64,000 nucleotides of DNA from assembly GCF_947495665.1 (NCBI RefSeq), contig NZ_CANLZV010000016.1, forward strand, positions 37,290 to 101,289. The letters run 5' to 3'. A program made the translations under genes and the position numbers. Positions 7,946-17,316 of this stretch are shown piece by piece. Every line of letters starts with the position of its first letter. Position 1 is the first letter of the stretch. Origin of the DNA: an uncultured Sunxiuqinia sp. (GTDB taxonomy: Bacteria; Bacteroidota; Bacteroidia; Bacteroidales; Prolixibacteraceae). A model generated the notes under the pieces. The model had not been told where the DNA came from. It did not search any database and saw nothing but the letters and a program-made list of their open reading frames with translations.

Positions 7946-8066
7946 TTTGTGCCTGTGCCGATAAAAATCAGCCCCCGGCCTACCTTTTGTTTAGGCGCAG
8001 CGGAAACGAGGAGAAGGCTGTGGTAATTTCAACACGAAAATTGGAAGAGGTTAACAGCCGTATTTT

Positions 8067-8109
8067 CCATCCATCCATCCATCCATCCATCCATCCATCC
8101 ATCCATCCA
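8067..8109. repeat. CCAT tetranucleotide microsatellite
   Basis: Ten full CCAT copies plus CCA without interruption, in the 306-base gap 7871-8176. It lies past the 3' end of the esterase gene (minus strand, stop at 8177) and past the terminator of the upstream gene, so it does not obviously control expression. Nothing else is seen in the gap apart from the terminator. Confidence 0.9.
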
Positions 8110-8176
8110 CTGATGGCATAATCTAAAGTCATTCAAACAGCTGGACTGGAGGCTCAATAGCCAGATCATTAACTTT

Positions 8177-9151
8177 TCAAAGCAAGTATTTCTCAAAGAA
8201 GGTGTCCATTTTTAGTTGCGCATAGTCATTCACGCGTTGGACCACATCCATGGCGTGCGGCCAAAGCGGAAAGCGGTAGTACTCGCAAGGCACCCCCAAG
8301 CGATCAAGCTCTTCTTTCAGCATGTCTGACTGGCTGGGTGGTAACAACTGATCAGAGGTTCCTTGCAAAATTAGCGTTGGCGGGTCGTCGGCACTCAGGT
8401 AGCGTGCTGGCGATGCCTCCCAATACAGTTCGGGCTTGTCGGCATAAGCGTGCCCGATAAAACCGGTTACTAAGGGCTGCGTTTGGGCATACTCAATCCG
8501 GAAGTCGACAGGCCCATAGATGTCAACCACTGCTTTGATCGGAAATTTAGCCGGCTTGTCCCCTTCCCGATGCCAGCCATAAGCCGCCAGCATAGCCAGG
8601 TGGGCACCAGCCGATCCGCCAATCAAGGCCACCCGCGAAGTATCGTACCCGTAGCTTTCCCCATTCTGAAAAACCCACTGCATGGCATCCTGAATATCTT
8701 CAACGCAGGCCGGATAAATGCTGTCTTTCACCAAGCGGTAAGAAACGCTTGCCGTGGCGTAACCTTTCTCGGCGAAGTCGATCAGGTAAGGCAAATAATC
8801 GGCTCGTTTTCCGGTGCGCCATCCCCCGCCATGAATAAACACCAAGAGCGGAGCTTGCTCGTTCAGCTGTTTGGGCAAGTACAGGTCGAGTTGCAATGAG
8901 CGCTCTCCCACCCGCTTGTATTCAATGTTTTTGATTTCGTGAACGGCATGGGGCACCGTCGGTTTTCGTTCAACCAAACTTTCCAAACCAACTCCTACGG
9001 CCAGGTAGTCGAGTCGTTCAAAATGATAACCAACCGGCGCTCTATCAGGATACAGCCAGCCCAACAAACGCGGTGAACTCATCATGAAAACAAACAGCAG
9101 CACCAGCGTAAGTACCACCTTAAACATCCGTTTTACCCAAAAATTCTTCAT
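8177..9151 (-). CDS. Alpha/beta-hydrolase esterase (BD-FAE/lipase-3-like), membrane-anchored
   Basis: A 324-residue protein with an N-terminal signal anchor (residues about 10-25) and a serine esterase core. Oxyanion-hole motif HGGGW at 107-111, nucleophile S180 in GGSAG, acid D267 in GTSDQLLP, and histidine H299 in WPHAMDV complete the triad. Such enzymes in glycan loci remove acetyl or feruloyl groups from sugars; the substrate cannot be read here. It is the last gene of PUL1 on the minus strand, about 110 bases after the membrane protein gene. Co-operonic placement with GH2 and GH92 suggests that it de-esterifies the same glycan, which is inference. Confidence 0.85.
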   Translation of the reverse strand: MKNFWVKRMFKVVLTLVLLFVFMMSSPRLLGWLYPDRAPVGYHFERLDYLAVGVGLESLVERKPTVPHAVHEIKNIEYKRVGERSLQLDLYLPKQLNEQAPLLVFIHGGGWRTGKRADYLPYLIDFAEKGYATASVSYRLVKDSIYPACVEDIQDAMQWVFQNGESYGYDTSRVALIGGSAGAHLAMLAAYGWHREGDKPAKFPIKAVVDIYGPVDFRIEYAQTQPLVTGFIGHAYADKPELYWEASPARYLSADDPPTLILQGTSDQLLPPSQSDMLKEELDRLGVPCEYYRFPLWPHAMDVVQRVNDYAQLKMDTFFEKYLL

Positions 9152-9262
9152 GCCAAAAAAGGAGTCGATTAAACACCAATTCGATATACGAATAATAAAA
9201 AGCGAGGGTTAACCCCTGTTTTTGGCGTAATCATTAAAGAAGAATTAAAAGCAAAGTCATCG

Positions 9263-10684
9263 CTAGGAATAGCTCGCTACCTTGGCGTGCTCAGGCTTGG
9301 TATCACGAAACCACCTTTTCAATAAAAGGGTCAGAATCACGGCCTCCGAAAAGAAAATCAGGTCAACGGCAAATCGCCCAAATACAACCTGCATAAAGGA
9401 TAATCCGTCAATATTTAAGCGTTCAGGATGAAGTGCCCACCGTCCAAATGAAATCAGCATACACGCCCAGATCAACAGCAGCAACAGGTTGCGAACAAGC
9501 CGTTCGTTTTGCTTGTAATAGCTCACCAACAAACCAACATTGGCAGTCAGTAAAAATACAAACAAGAAGTACATGGTGAATGGCGTCCACCTATTGGTAT
9601 CCGGGTAAAAGTCCCGTATCAAGTCGATTGCGGCATGGCAAAAGGTCAAGGTAATTCCGAGTTGCCAAGCTGCCCACGGGAACTTTAAAGCAATAAGAAT
9701 CAGAATCAATCCAAAGAAAGCATAGTTGACCAAAATCGTGGCGATGGTTCTCAAACCAACCATCACAAAAGAATCTGTGCTGGAAGCTCCATCTGCAAAA
9801 GGTTCCAGGGAATAAGGCACCAGCCAATAAATTAGCAAACCAGCCCCCAAGCCAATCAACAGCTCCTGGTAAACCCGTCCATGTTGGTTTTCAAAGGTTG
9901 ACTTTCCCTGGGCAAGCTCCTGAATCGTCGTGCGGCTTAGCCAAGCTGCAAAGCCCAAAGCTGCCCCAAGCAAAGCGCCAAACGAAAACTCCATGGCTTT
10001 CCACCAATCGCGGTAAATCACAGCGTCTCCCAATTTGCCACCAACAACAAACCAGAAACCTCCAAGGCCAAAACCTAAACCACCACCCAGGAGTCCCCAC
10101 AAACTAAAGCGGGTCACTAACTGACGGCTTACCGTTGGTAACTTGAAACGCAGGTAGGTAAGCATGGCGATTCCACCCACCAACAGGGCAGCCCACGACT
10201 CGGGGCGTGGTTTCTCCGGATAAGAGAAATACAAAACCATGGGATCGTTAATCAGTTTAAAGCCAATTACCATTCCGACAAACAGCCACAGGTAGGCATA
10301 AAGCAGAGTTTTCAAGGGAATTTGCCGGTGTAAAAACCCCAAGGAAAGGATCATACCGCCAAGGAATCCCCAGGTAGCCCCTTTCACCGTGGTGCCGAAG
10401 GTCCCCCACCAAACCGTGTCCATGTTTCGCAAAAAACCGAGTGTTTGACCATAAGTCATCTCGCCACCAATCCCCACGCCAGCCACGCCAAACACGACCA
10501 CCAACGCCGAAAAGGTTCTGGGCAGTTCAAGCAGCAAACAAATGCTGAGGGCTACCATAGCCCCGGGAATCATTGCTCCATAAGGGCCACCACCAATATG
10601 TCCGCGCAGGCCCCATCCCAGCGACATGGCCAAGGCCGGCAATAGAATAAACATCCACTTTTTATACGCTCTATTTTGTTCCAT
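9263..10684 (-). CDS. Polytopic membrane protein of unknown function
   Basis: A 473-residue protein with about 12-13 hydrophobic segments, many rich in glycine (for example LGWGLRGHIGGGPYGA near the N-terminus and GLLGGGLGFGLGGFWF in the middle). The conserved-looking polar clusters GWGLRGHIGGGPYGA and MTYGQTLGF are unusual for MFS transporters, and no transporter family was recognised. It lies between the GH2 gene and the esterase gene on the same strand, so a role in uptake of the liberated sugar, or in membrane modification, is possible but unproven. Confidence 0.7.
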   Translation of the reverse strand: MEQNRAYKKWMFILLPALAMSLGWGLRGHIGGGPYGAMIPGAMVALSICLLLELPRTFSALVVVFGVAGVGIGGEMTYGQTLGFLRNMDTVWWGTFGTTVKGATWGFLGGMILSLGFLHRQIPLKTLLYAYLWLFVGMVIGFKLINDPMVLYFSYPEKPRPESWAALLVGGIAMLTYLRFKLPTVSRQLVTRFSLWGLLGGGLGFGLGGFWFVVGGKLGDAVIYRDWWKAMEFSFGALLGAALGFAAWLSRTTIQELAQGKSTFENQHGRVYQELLIGLGAGLLIYWLVPYSLEPFADGASSTDSFVMVGLRTIATILVNYAFFGLILILIALKFPWAAWQLGITLTFCHAAIDLIRDFYPDTNRWTPFTMYFLFVFLLTANVGLLVSYYKQNERLVRNLLLLLIWACMLISFGRWALHPERLNIDGLSFMQVVFGRFAVDLIFFSEAVILTLLLKRWFRDTKPEHAKVASYS

Positions 10685-10796
10685 GATCTTTCAATATTTG
10701 GGTTTTACCATTTATTATTGGATTGTTAGAATTTCAGCTATCAGCTTGTCGAACATTCGATTTTCATCCATTTACATTCTTTCCAGACCGAAGGCG

Positions 10797-13493
10797 TTAG
10801 AGACTTACTTCATCGACATTCCACGCCTTCACCTTTAAATTGGGCTTGCCCGCATTGGAATTGCTCAGTGAATAGCGAGCCGTGTAGGTACGTTCTTCTC
10901 CCGGAAGCAAGGTGCAATAATTGTCGCTCCAGTACACAGGCAATATTGGTTGCTCCGACTGCGGATCCAACAGATCGAAATAAGTAAAGAAAGCAATTGT
11001 GTTGCCCGGATTTTTAAGGGTTAGCTTCACCACACCGTTTTCACCCTCTTTAGTGTACAGGTAATCGTACTTCAGCTGCACCTTTCCCAGCTGGTCAAGC
11101 GCAGTGAAGTCGGCGTAGCCTTTGGGAGGCGTGTAGTAAGGCCATTCCAACTTTTTGGCCGCCTCATAATCCAGCTCATCTTCTTTGAGCGACAACCAAT
11201 ACAAGTTGTTATCCACTTCCTCCTGATCCTTGTTGTAAACTCGCAGATCAAGGAACCAAACGTCCGTCCGGCTTTTAATTTCCGGCAACTGGTAAATCTG
11301 CTTCGACGTATTGGTCGCAATGGATCCGGTCCAGCTATCGGAGAAAATCTCCTTCGACTGAATATCAAAGGCGCGTATTTTTACGGTCACCTCTTCAGCG
11401 GCATTCAGCTGCTCGTTTGCCAGGTAAATATCGTCGAAACCATAGCGGTAAATGGCATGCAGCGGATTACAAGCTTTCCGCACACCATAAAACGAACCAT
11501 TTGGCTGCAAATAGGTATCATACAATTGCCAGTACAGCTCCGGCCAGGCCGAATTCAACATCCACTGTACCAAGCCGGTACTTTTAGGTTTGTGCGCAAT
11601 AAAAGCTTCAAACATCGGCCGCATCAATTCATAGTTACTTACCTGCGATTTAAATGCGAATTCCTCAACACTGTGCGACTCGCCATAGCGCTCGTTCATG
11701 GCCTTGCGGAAACGATCCAGCGTTTTAAACGCATTTCGTCCGGTATGGTATTCCCAATACGTTGTGTCAATGGGCCACAAACTTTCCTCTGGCAACATTC
11801 TTTTTAAAGAAGACAAAGGCGGAATACTTGGCCCGGGGCAGGTTTCGGTATTGAACCCGTAACCACCACCCAGCAAGCTATCGGTAAACCAGTAAACAGG
11901 AGGCGTATACGCATAGGGGCCCAACATCTTCATGCCTGTGGGACCGCTGATGTCACTCACCAAGGGGACTTCAGCAACAATGTTGTTGTCCTCGGTTCCG
12001 GCCCCTCCAGCCGAAGTGACATACGTCCGCGAAGGATCATATTTCTTGAATAACTCAATGTATTTATGCTCCAGTTTAGGCGCTGGTAGCTTGTCGCTTC
12101 CCAACATCCACACGTATATACTTGGATGATTGCGCAACCACAGTAGTTGATCTTTCCACATGGCCGCCATCAATTCAATATCCTCATCCGACACTGCTCC
12201 GCCATACTTCTCGTGTGTTGGTTTAAGCAAGTACTCCTCCCACTCCCAATGGCAATTCCAGCCAATCATCACCAAAATACCATACTCATCACATAGGTCA
12301 TAAAGCCCTTCGGTCTTTCCCCAGAAACCTTCGCAACGAATGCTGTTCAGGTTCATATGGTGAACATACTTAAGCTGAGCTTCCACCGACTCTTTCGTAT
12401 CTTGCAGCAGAAGGTCATCGACCCAACCGCCCCCTTTGGGCAACACAAACTTTCCGTTCACCTCAAACACCCGGTTCTGATCATCATTCAAATAGCTCTC
12501 AATTTCCCGAATGCCGTAACGGCTGCTCACTTGATCCATCAAGGACTTGTCGGAGATAAAATCAACTTTCAACCGATACAAATTGGGATCGCCCATGCCA
12601 TTGGGCCACCACAACTTTACATCTTGAACAGCCAGCTGCTGAAAGTCTCCCGGGCTAAAACGACACGAACGACTTTCACCCGCCTTAACCGTGACCGCCT
12701 GCTCAACGACTCCCAGCTCATAATCAACCCGCAAAACGCCTTGCTGATCCTTCTCCGAGCCATTTTCCAGCTCCACTTGGATGAAAAGATCGGCTGCATC
12801 CAAGCTTTTCTTATCAACCTTGGCATACACAAAAGGACTGCGAATTTTCACGCCTTCATTTACTTCCAGAAAAACCTCGCGAAAAATTCCCAGGTTCCGA
12901 TCGCGTGGCAAAGGATTCCAATCAACAAAGCCAATTGAATATTCACCATCAGCATGTTGCCACATTTTCAAGGCAAGCGTATTTTTTCCCGGCTGCACAT
13001 AGTCATTTATGTTGAAAGTAAACATGCGGTAAGTGCCAGCAAATTCATCCTTCCCAGCCACCTTCTGCCCGTTCACCCAAAGATCAGCCCGGTAATTGAT
13101 TCCGTTAAACCGAAGTGAAACCTGCTTTTCCAAATCATCGCCGTTCAGTTCAAAGGAAGTTCGAAACCACCACGGTTTTTGAAACTGCGCCGGATCAACC
13201 TGTTGCATATTAATTCCAAAATAAGGATCTTTAATTTTCCCGATTGTGGCCATGCTTCCTAAAACCGTTCCTGGCACAATAGCTTCCAGCCAATTGTCGT
13301 CATCGTAGTTGTTTTGAGAAATCAGGCTTTCATCTGCTTCTGTCAACTTTTCGCTAGACTGCATGGTCCAGTTAGCATTGAGGTTTTCAACTTTGGAAGT
13401 AAGGGGATGGTCCGGACTGGAACAAGAAAACAATCCCCAAGTTATAAGTCCGGCAATAAGAAGATGCCCAAAAAAAGAGTTAAGCCTTTTCAT
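10797..13493 (-). CDS. Lipoprotein glycoside hydrolase family 2, exo-beta-D-glucosaminidase type
   Basis: An 898-residue secreted lipoprotein (lipobox GLFSC, Cys24). Domains in order: GH2 sugar-binding jelly roll (about 40-215), Ig-like domain (about 215-320), TIM barrel (about 330-640), and C-terminal beta domains. The barrel carries SIRCEGFWGK, GWNCHWEWEEY, GSDK with D467 and NTETCPG with E550, and a later LNSAWPELYWQLYD. An aspartate in GSD as acid/base with a Glu nucleophile is the signature of the chitosan-type exo-beta-D-glucosaminidase subfamily (CsxA-like), which splits beta-1,4-GlcN from non-reducing ends. A mannosidase or other exo-beta-glycosidase activity cannot be excluded. A hairpin terminator separates it from GH92, and a long inverted repeat lies upstream, so it may have its own promoter. 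Confidence 0.85.
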   Translation of the reverse strand: MKRLNSFFGHLLIAGLITWGLFSCSSPDHPLTSKVENLNANWTMQSSEKLTEADESLISQNNYDDDNWLEAIVPGTVLGSMATIGKIKDPYFGINMQQVDPAQFQKPWWFRTSFELNGDDLEKQVSLRFNGINYRADLWVNGQKVAGKDEFAGTYRMFTFNINDYVQPGKNTLALKMWQHADGEYSIGFVDWNPLPRDRNLGIFREVFLEVNEGVKIRSPFVYAKVDKKSLDAADLFIQVELENGSEKDQQGVLRVDYELGVVEQAVTVKAGESRSCRFSPGDFQQLAVQDVKLWWPNGMGDPNLYRLKVDFISDKSLMDQVSSRYGIREIESYLNDDQNRVFEVNGKFVLPKGGGWVDDLLLQDTKESVEAQLKYVHHMNLNSIRCEGFWGKTEGLYDLCDEYGILVMIGWNCHWEWEEYLLKPTHEKYGGAVSDEDIELMAAMWKDQLLWLRNHPSIYVWMLGSDKLPAPKLEHKYIELFKKYDPSRTYVTSAGGAGTEDNNIVAEVPLVSDISGPTGMKMLGPYAYTPPVYWFTDSLLGGGYGFNTETCPGPSIPPLSSLKRMLPEESLWPIDTTYWEYHTGRNAFKTLDRFRKAMNERYGESHSVEEFAFKSQVSNYELMRPMFEAFIAHKPKSTGLVQWMLNSAWPELYWQLYDTYLQPNGSFYGVRKACNPLHAIYRYGFDDIYLANEQLNAAEEVTVKIRAFDIQSKEIFSDSWTGSIATNTSKQIYQLPEIKSRTDVWFLDLRVYNKDQEEVDNNLYWLSLKEDELDYEAAKKLEWPYYTPPKGYADFTALDQLGKVQLKYDYLYTKEGENGVVKLTLKNPGNTIAFFTYFDLLDPQSEQPILPVYWSDNYCTLLPGEERTYTARYSLSNSNAGKPNLKVKAWNVDEVSL

Positions 13494-13602
13494 AGATGGT
13501 GTCGTTAGTTTTTAATCGTGTCAAATGTCTTTATCACTCATACTAACAAAACAAGGATATACGACCCAAAAAAACTCCATGTATTTTACTCATTTTAAAA
13601 CA

Positions 13603-13659
13603 AATATTAACCGAATATGACTTCTCCTCGCCAGCAACTAATTATATTCGGTTAATATT
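13603..13659. promoter_or_regulatory. 16-bp perfect inverted repeat upstream of GH2 (candidate operator)
   Basis: Arms at 13603-13618 (AATATTAACCGAATAT) and 13644-13659 (ATATTCGGTTAATATT) are exact reverse complements, separated by 25 bases. It lies 110-166 bases upstream of the GH2 start. The AT-rich arms with a central CCG/CGG core look like paired operator half-sites; a cruciform or 5' UTR stem is the alternative. No T-run follows on either strand. Confidence 0.55.
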
Positions 13660-13744
13660 CCAATACCAACTTCCTGGATCCAAAAGCCTGGCCTAACCGA
13701 CTCCTGGATGGTTCCGGAATAGCAGGAAGGCATAAAATGTAAAA

Positions 13745-13763
13745 AGACCGCGAAAGGCGGTCT
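13745..13763 (-). terminator. Rho-independent terminator after GH92
   Basis: Stem AGACCGC/GCGGTCT with a five-base loop. On the minus strand it is followed by a TTTTTA run. It is about 70 bases past the GH92 stop and should end the sigma-to-GH92 or X-X-GH92 transcript. Confidence 0.75.
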
Positions 13764-13834
13764 CTTTAAAATTTAAAGCATGCCACTTTAAAAAGCATTA
13801 TCATTTAAAACACTTCAGAAGGACATAAAATCGT

Positions 13835-16069
13835 TTATTCAACTCTCCACGAACGGTTCGCTTTGGGGCCCATTTCAAAGACCAACTTCCCTCCATTCAA
13901 AATAGCCTCGTGTAAAATTTCGGGCTTCACCAAGGGCTGTCCGTCCAAACTGGCTGACTGAATATACTTATTCTCCGATGATGCTTGAGGAGCACTTATC
14001 TCAAATGTTTTTCCATTTCCTAAATCAATTGTCACCTGCTCAAACACCGGGCTGCCAATCGAGTAAGTAGTCAATCCGGGGGTTACCGGATAAAAGCCCA
14101 TGGCTGAGAATACAACAAAGGCCGACATGCCTCCCCCATCTTCATCGCCCGGAACGCCCATTAGGTCGTTGCGAAACCACTCGTGCAACAGCTTACGCAA
14201 GCGCTTTTGGGTTTTCCAAGGTTGACCGGCATAGTTGTACAGGTAAGGAACATGCAGCGAAGGCTCATTCGCCATCGAAAACTGTCCAACATTCCCGGTA
14301 TGATCGGGCAATTGCGCATAAAATGCATACTTACTTCGTCCTAAAGGCTCAGTAAACATTTCATCCAAACGATTGATGAAATTCGTCTTTCCGCCCATCA
14401 ACTCAATCAAGTCGGGGATATTGTGCTGAACATCCCAGCGATAAACCCAGGCATTATTCTCGCCATAATACTTCCGGGCTCCCATACCCCCCGAAAATTT
14501 ATAATCAAATGGCTCAATAAACTTCCCATCCTTGTCTTTCGGGTGAAAGAAGTCAGTTTGAGAATTGAACAGGTTACGGTAGTTGAAGGAAGCTGCTTTA
14601 AACTTTTGGGCATCTTCTTCTTTTCCCAGGATCCGGGCGATCTCAGACAAACACCATTCATCATACGAAGTTCCCAGGGTAACCGCAACCGGCTGACGAC
14701 TCTCAAAGTCATGTACCTCCGGAATTGTTTCCTCCTCCCCTTCGTACAAGGCTGGAATATAGCCATGATCTTTATAAAATTGGTCGAGTTCTCCGCCCGG
14801 CATGCCCGACCACGGAGCCAAGGTCTTCTCGGTTATTGCTCCTTTGCAGGCCTGGTAAGCTTTCTCTAAATCGAAGTTCCGCAATCCCTTTTGATAGGCA
14901 TCAATTACCGAAGCAACGCCATGATTTGAATTCATCCGACGGCTATCACCCGTAATCTCAGGGAAAGTAGGCCACCAAAAATTATCCATCTGCTCCGACA
15001 TCAACACAAAAGAATGCAAAATATCTTCTTCCACTTTCGGATCAAGCAAGATCCGCAAAGGATGGTGTGCCCGATACGAGTCCCAAATCCAGTCGTCAGT
15101 ATAAAATGGCCGACCGGCATCAGCATGCACCTCTCCATCAAAAGCACTGTAGTAACGGCCATCTTCTGAAATACACACCGGACGCTCGTAGCAACGATAC
15201 AACGACGTGTAAAAGACAGTCCGGTCATCTTCTGTGCCTCCGGAAACCTGTATTTTACCTAGAGCTTTGTTCCAAACGTCGCGTCCTTGCTCCTGCAATT
15301 GAGCAACCGTTTTGCCGGCCACCTCACGGGTTAAATTGGCCTTAGCCTGCGCTTCATCAATAAACGAAATTCCATAATGCATTCGAAGCTGCTTGGTTCC
15401 TCGAGGGTACTTCAGCACCAAACAAGCATCCCGGCCTTCCACCTCTTTCCCGGCATGCAAGCTGCCATCAACCAACGATCCCACTATTTGAGGCATAACC
15501 TCCGGCTCTAAATAGAGATACACTTTTGTATTATTCTCGATAAGCTGATAGCCGCTTAAAGCTTTTCCATCCCAGCTCATGACTCCATTGCCCGAGTTCA
15601 GAATCAGGTAAGCCGGTGCATCCTGCATAAACTTGAACTCGTAGGCCGCCGACTGATGTGACAAGCCAAAGTCAACTTGTACTTGCTGTTCATCCAAAAA
15701 AACTGAATAAGAATAAGGAGTCAGCTTTTCCTGATCGTAACTAAAGTTGATCACCGGAGCTAAATCCTTCTCCTCTCCCTGAAAAGGGCTCAGGTTAAAC
15801 GCCGAACTGCCCCGATGGCTGGTCACCACCAAAGGCAATCCCTTCAGCCTGATTTCGGTGTAATCACGACGTTCAGGATACACACACAGCATACTGTTGG
15901 GCAAATGAATGGTTGGGAAGGTAGGCACCAACAGGTGACTGATATTCCCCATGTACGGATTGACATAGTCAACGGGGGAATTTTCTGACTCATCCCCATT
16001 GTTCGGAATTGAACACGACACTCCAAGGGCCAAAACGGCCAAGGCTATAAGGTTAAAAATTTTTCTCAT
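13835..16069 (-). CDS. Divergent GH92 family alpha-mannosidase-like lipoprotein
   Basis: 744 residues, lipobox GVSC. The calcium-dependent exo-alpha-mannosidase family is shown by the N-terminal YVNPYMG, WDSYRAHHPL, NHGVASVIDAYQKG, an ENNAW segment where the catalytic acid Glu is expected, NEPSLHVPYLYNYAG, and GDEDGGGMSAF with the catalytic-base acidic pair. Length is normal. The N-terminal domain is odd: instead of the usual G-rich HTFPGA segment it has NISHLLVPTFPTIH, so it belongs to a divergent branch and its linkage or even sugar specificity is uncertain. It lies 17 bp downstream of an unrecognised lipoprotein gene and is followed by a terminator. Confidence 0.85.
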   Translation of the reverse strand: MRKIFNLIALAVLALGVSCSIPNNGDESENSPVDYVNPYMGNISHLLVPTFPTIHLPNSMLCVYPERRDYTEIRLKGLPLVVTSHRGSSAFNLSPFQGEEKDLAPVINFSYDQEKLTPYSYSVFLDEQQVQVDFGLSHQSAAYEFKFMQDAPAYLILNSGNGVMSWDGKALSGYQLIENNTKVYLYLEPEVMPQIVGSLVDGSLHAGKEVEGRDACLVLKYPRGTKQLRMHYGISFIDEAQAKANLTREVAGKTVAQLQEQGRDVWNKALGKIQVSGGTEDDRTVFYTSLYRCYERPVCISEDGRYYSAFDGEVHADAGRPFYTDDWIWDSYRAHHPLRILLDPKVEEDILHSFVLMSEQMDNFWWPTFPEITGDSRRMNSNHGVASVIDAYQKGLRNFDLEKAYQACKGAITEKTLAPWSGMPGGELDQFYKDHGYIPALYEGEEETIPEVHDFESRQPVAVTLGTSYDEWCLSEIARILGKEEDAQKFKAASFNYRNLFNSQTDFFHPKDKDGKFIEPFDYKFSGGMGARKYYGENNAWVYRWDVQHNIPDLIELMGGKTNFINRLDEMFTEPLGRSKYAFYAQLPDHTGNVGQFSMANEPSLHVPYLYNYAGQPWKTQKRLRKLLHEWFRNDLMGVPGDEDGGGMSAFVVFSAMGFYPVTPGLTTYSIGSPVFEQVTIDLGNGKTFEISAPQASSENKYIQSASLDGQPLVKPEILHEAILNGGKLVFEMGPKANRSWRVE

Positions 16070-16086
16070 CGGTTTAATTTTTTGGC

Positions 16087-17316
16087 TTAGTTATTCCAGA
16101 CTTGCTTGATTGAAGCTTCCAAATTAGCACCTTTTGGGCAAAACTCCCGATCATTTGCTTTAAAAATTCGTCGGGAACCATCTCCTGGCGTCAACACTCG
16201 AACGCCGGGCATCTGTAAATAACCATTGGGAGCATTCTCCTGAAGCCACTGATAAGCATAAGCCATCCACGCTGACTGATCTTCAGGCGGCAGCATGCTA
16301 AACCAGGTAATTTCGTCGTAGCCCCACACAAAGTGCGACGTGGTATCGGCAATTCCGGGCGCCTGGCTAATTCCAAAATTATCGAACTCAACCAGGTAAG
16401 GCAAGCTCTCAGAGTGCCAACCACTGGGCGCTATTCCCCCTTTGCTTTTGGTGTACAAAGCATCTAAATGCCCTACTTCCAAAATGCCTTCCATGGGCTT
16501 TCCTGCAAGCTCCTTCACCCGTAACGGAAAAGAATGGAAGTCCAATAACAAATGACCATCAACCACTACCCCCTTATTGGGAGTGTGCGCATCAAACAAC
16601 AGGTATTTTCTTCGGGCATGGGTCGACGCATAGGTTCGAACCTGATCCAACAATTGCTGAAACTGAGCATGATTCGTATCATTCATTCCAATCAAGGCAA
16701 TCTGCCCCCAATGAATCGCTTCAAATCCGGCATCGATATACATGGTTGCTAAAAAGTAAAACCAATATTGAGTTTCCAATTTGGTTAAATCAGGGACACT
16801 GCAGCCTGCTCCCCATAAATCGACATAACGTCCGGAATCGTCCAACATTGCACCATAGTTGAAATTTCGATGCACAACTTCATGCCCAAAAGCTTCAAAC
16901 ACACGGGCTGGAATTGGCACCTGGTTCACTTGCCTGGATACAGCCTCAAAAATAGCTGCCTGAAAAATGACATCACCATCCTTCTCGTGAACCCGCTCAA
17001 TCGTCTCCTTCATGTAATTCTGAAACTCGGACTTGTTTAGTTGATCCTCGTTTCCCCAGCGAAAAGCAGCCCGTCCGACGAACTTCGCGCCAATACTCTC
17101 CAAAAACCGGACATCATCGTTTTTACAGGGATTGTAACCATCTTGTGCCAGTTCTGCTTTTACACAAAATTCAGACATGGTTACTGCTTTGGCTAAGTAG
17201 TTTCGCAGAACAGGTTCAGAAATACTTCCTTCAAAAAAATAGGGATCAGCCTGTTTTTCAGCTCCTGCGCAGCCCATCAACAGCAAAATCGCCAGCAATC
17301 CTACCAACTTATTCAT
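16087..17316 (-). CDS. Unrecognised secreted lipoprotein, paralog of the next gene; possible glycosidase
   Basis: 409 residues starting at the ATG at 17316, giving a clean lipoprotein signal (LLLMGCAG). The longer frame starting at 17493 overlaps the neighbour's coding region and lacks a signal. Conserved with its upstream paralog: FVGRAAFRWG, DGDVIFQA, PARVFEAF, WFYFLA..YID, EAIHWGQ, DFHSFPLR, KGG..PSGW, LPYLVEFDNFGIS, WGYDEITWF and GYLQMPG. The alternation of strands and helices with buried acidic residues (E in EAIHWGQ and EFDNFG, DE in WGYDEITWF) suggests a TIM-barrel hydrolase, but no known family was recognised. The start overlaps the upstream stop by 8 bp, so the two are translationally coupled. 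They sit between the surface lipoprotein and GH92 of PUL1. Confidence 0.7.
   Translation of the reverse strand: MNKLVGLLAILLLMGCAGAEKQADPYFFEGSISEPVLRNYLAKAVTMSEFCVKAELAQDGYNPCKNDDVRFLESIGAKFVGRAAFRWGNEDQLNKSEFQNYMKETIERVHEKDGDVIFQAAIFEAVSRQVNQVPIPARVFEAFGHEVVHRNFNYGAMLDDSGRYVDLWGAGCSVPDLTKLETQYWFYFLATMYIDAGFEAIHWGQIALIGMNDTNHAQFQQLLDQVRTYASTHARRKYLLFDAHTPNKGVVVDGHLLLDFHSFPLRVKELAGKPMEGILEVGHLDALYTKSKGGIAPSGWHSESLPYLVEFDNFGISQAPGIADTTSHFVWGYDEITWFSMLPPEDQSAWMAYAYQWLQENAPNGYLQMPGVRVLTPGDGSRRIFKANDREFCPKGANLEASIKQVWNN

Larger units (their letters stand above)
13494..13834. other. GH92-GH2 intergenic region
   Basis: This roughly 340-base gap contains no gene. It holds the terminator at 13745-13763 for the minus-strand genes to the right and the long inverted repeat at 13603-13659 upstream of the GH2 gene. 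It splits the PUL1 enzyme block into two transcription units. Confidence 0.6.
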
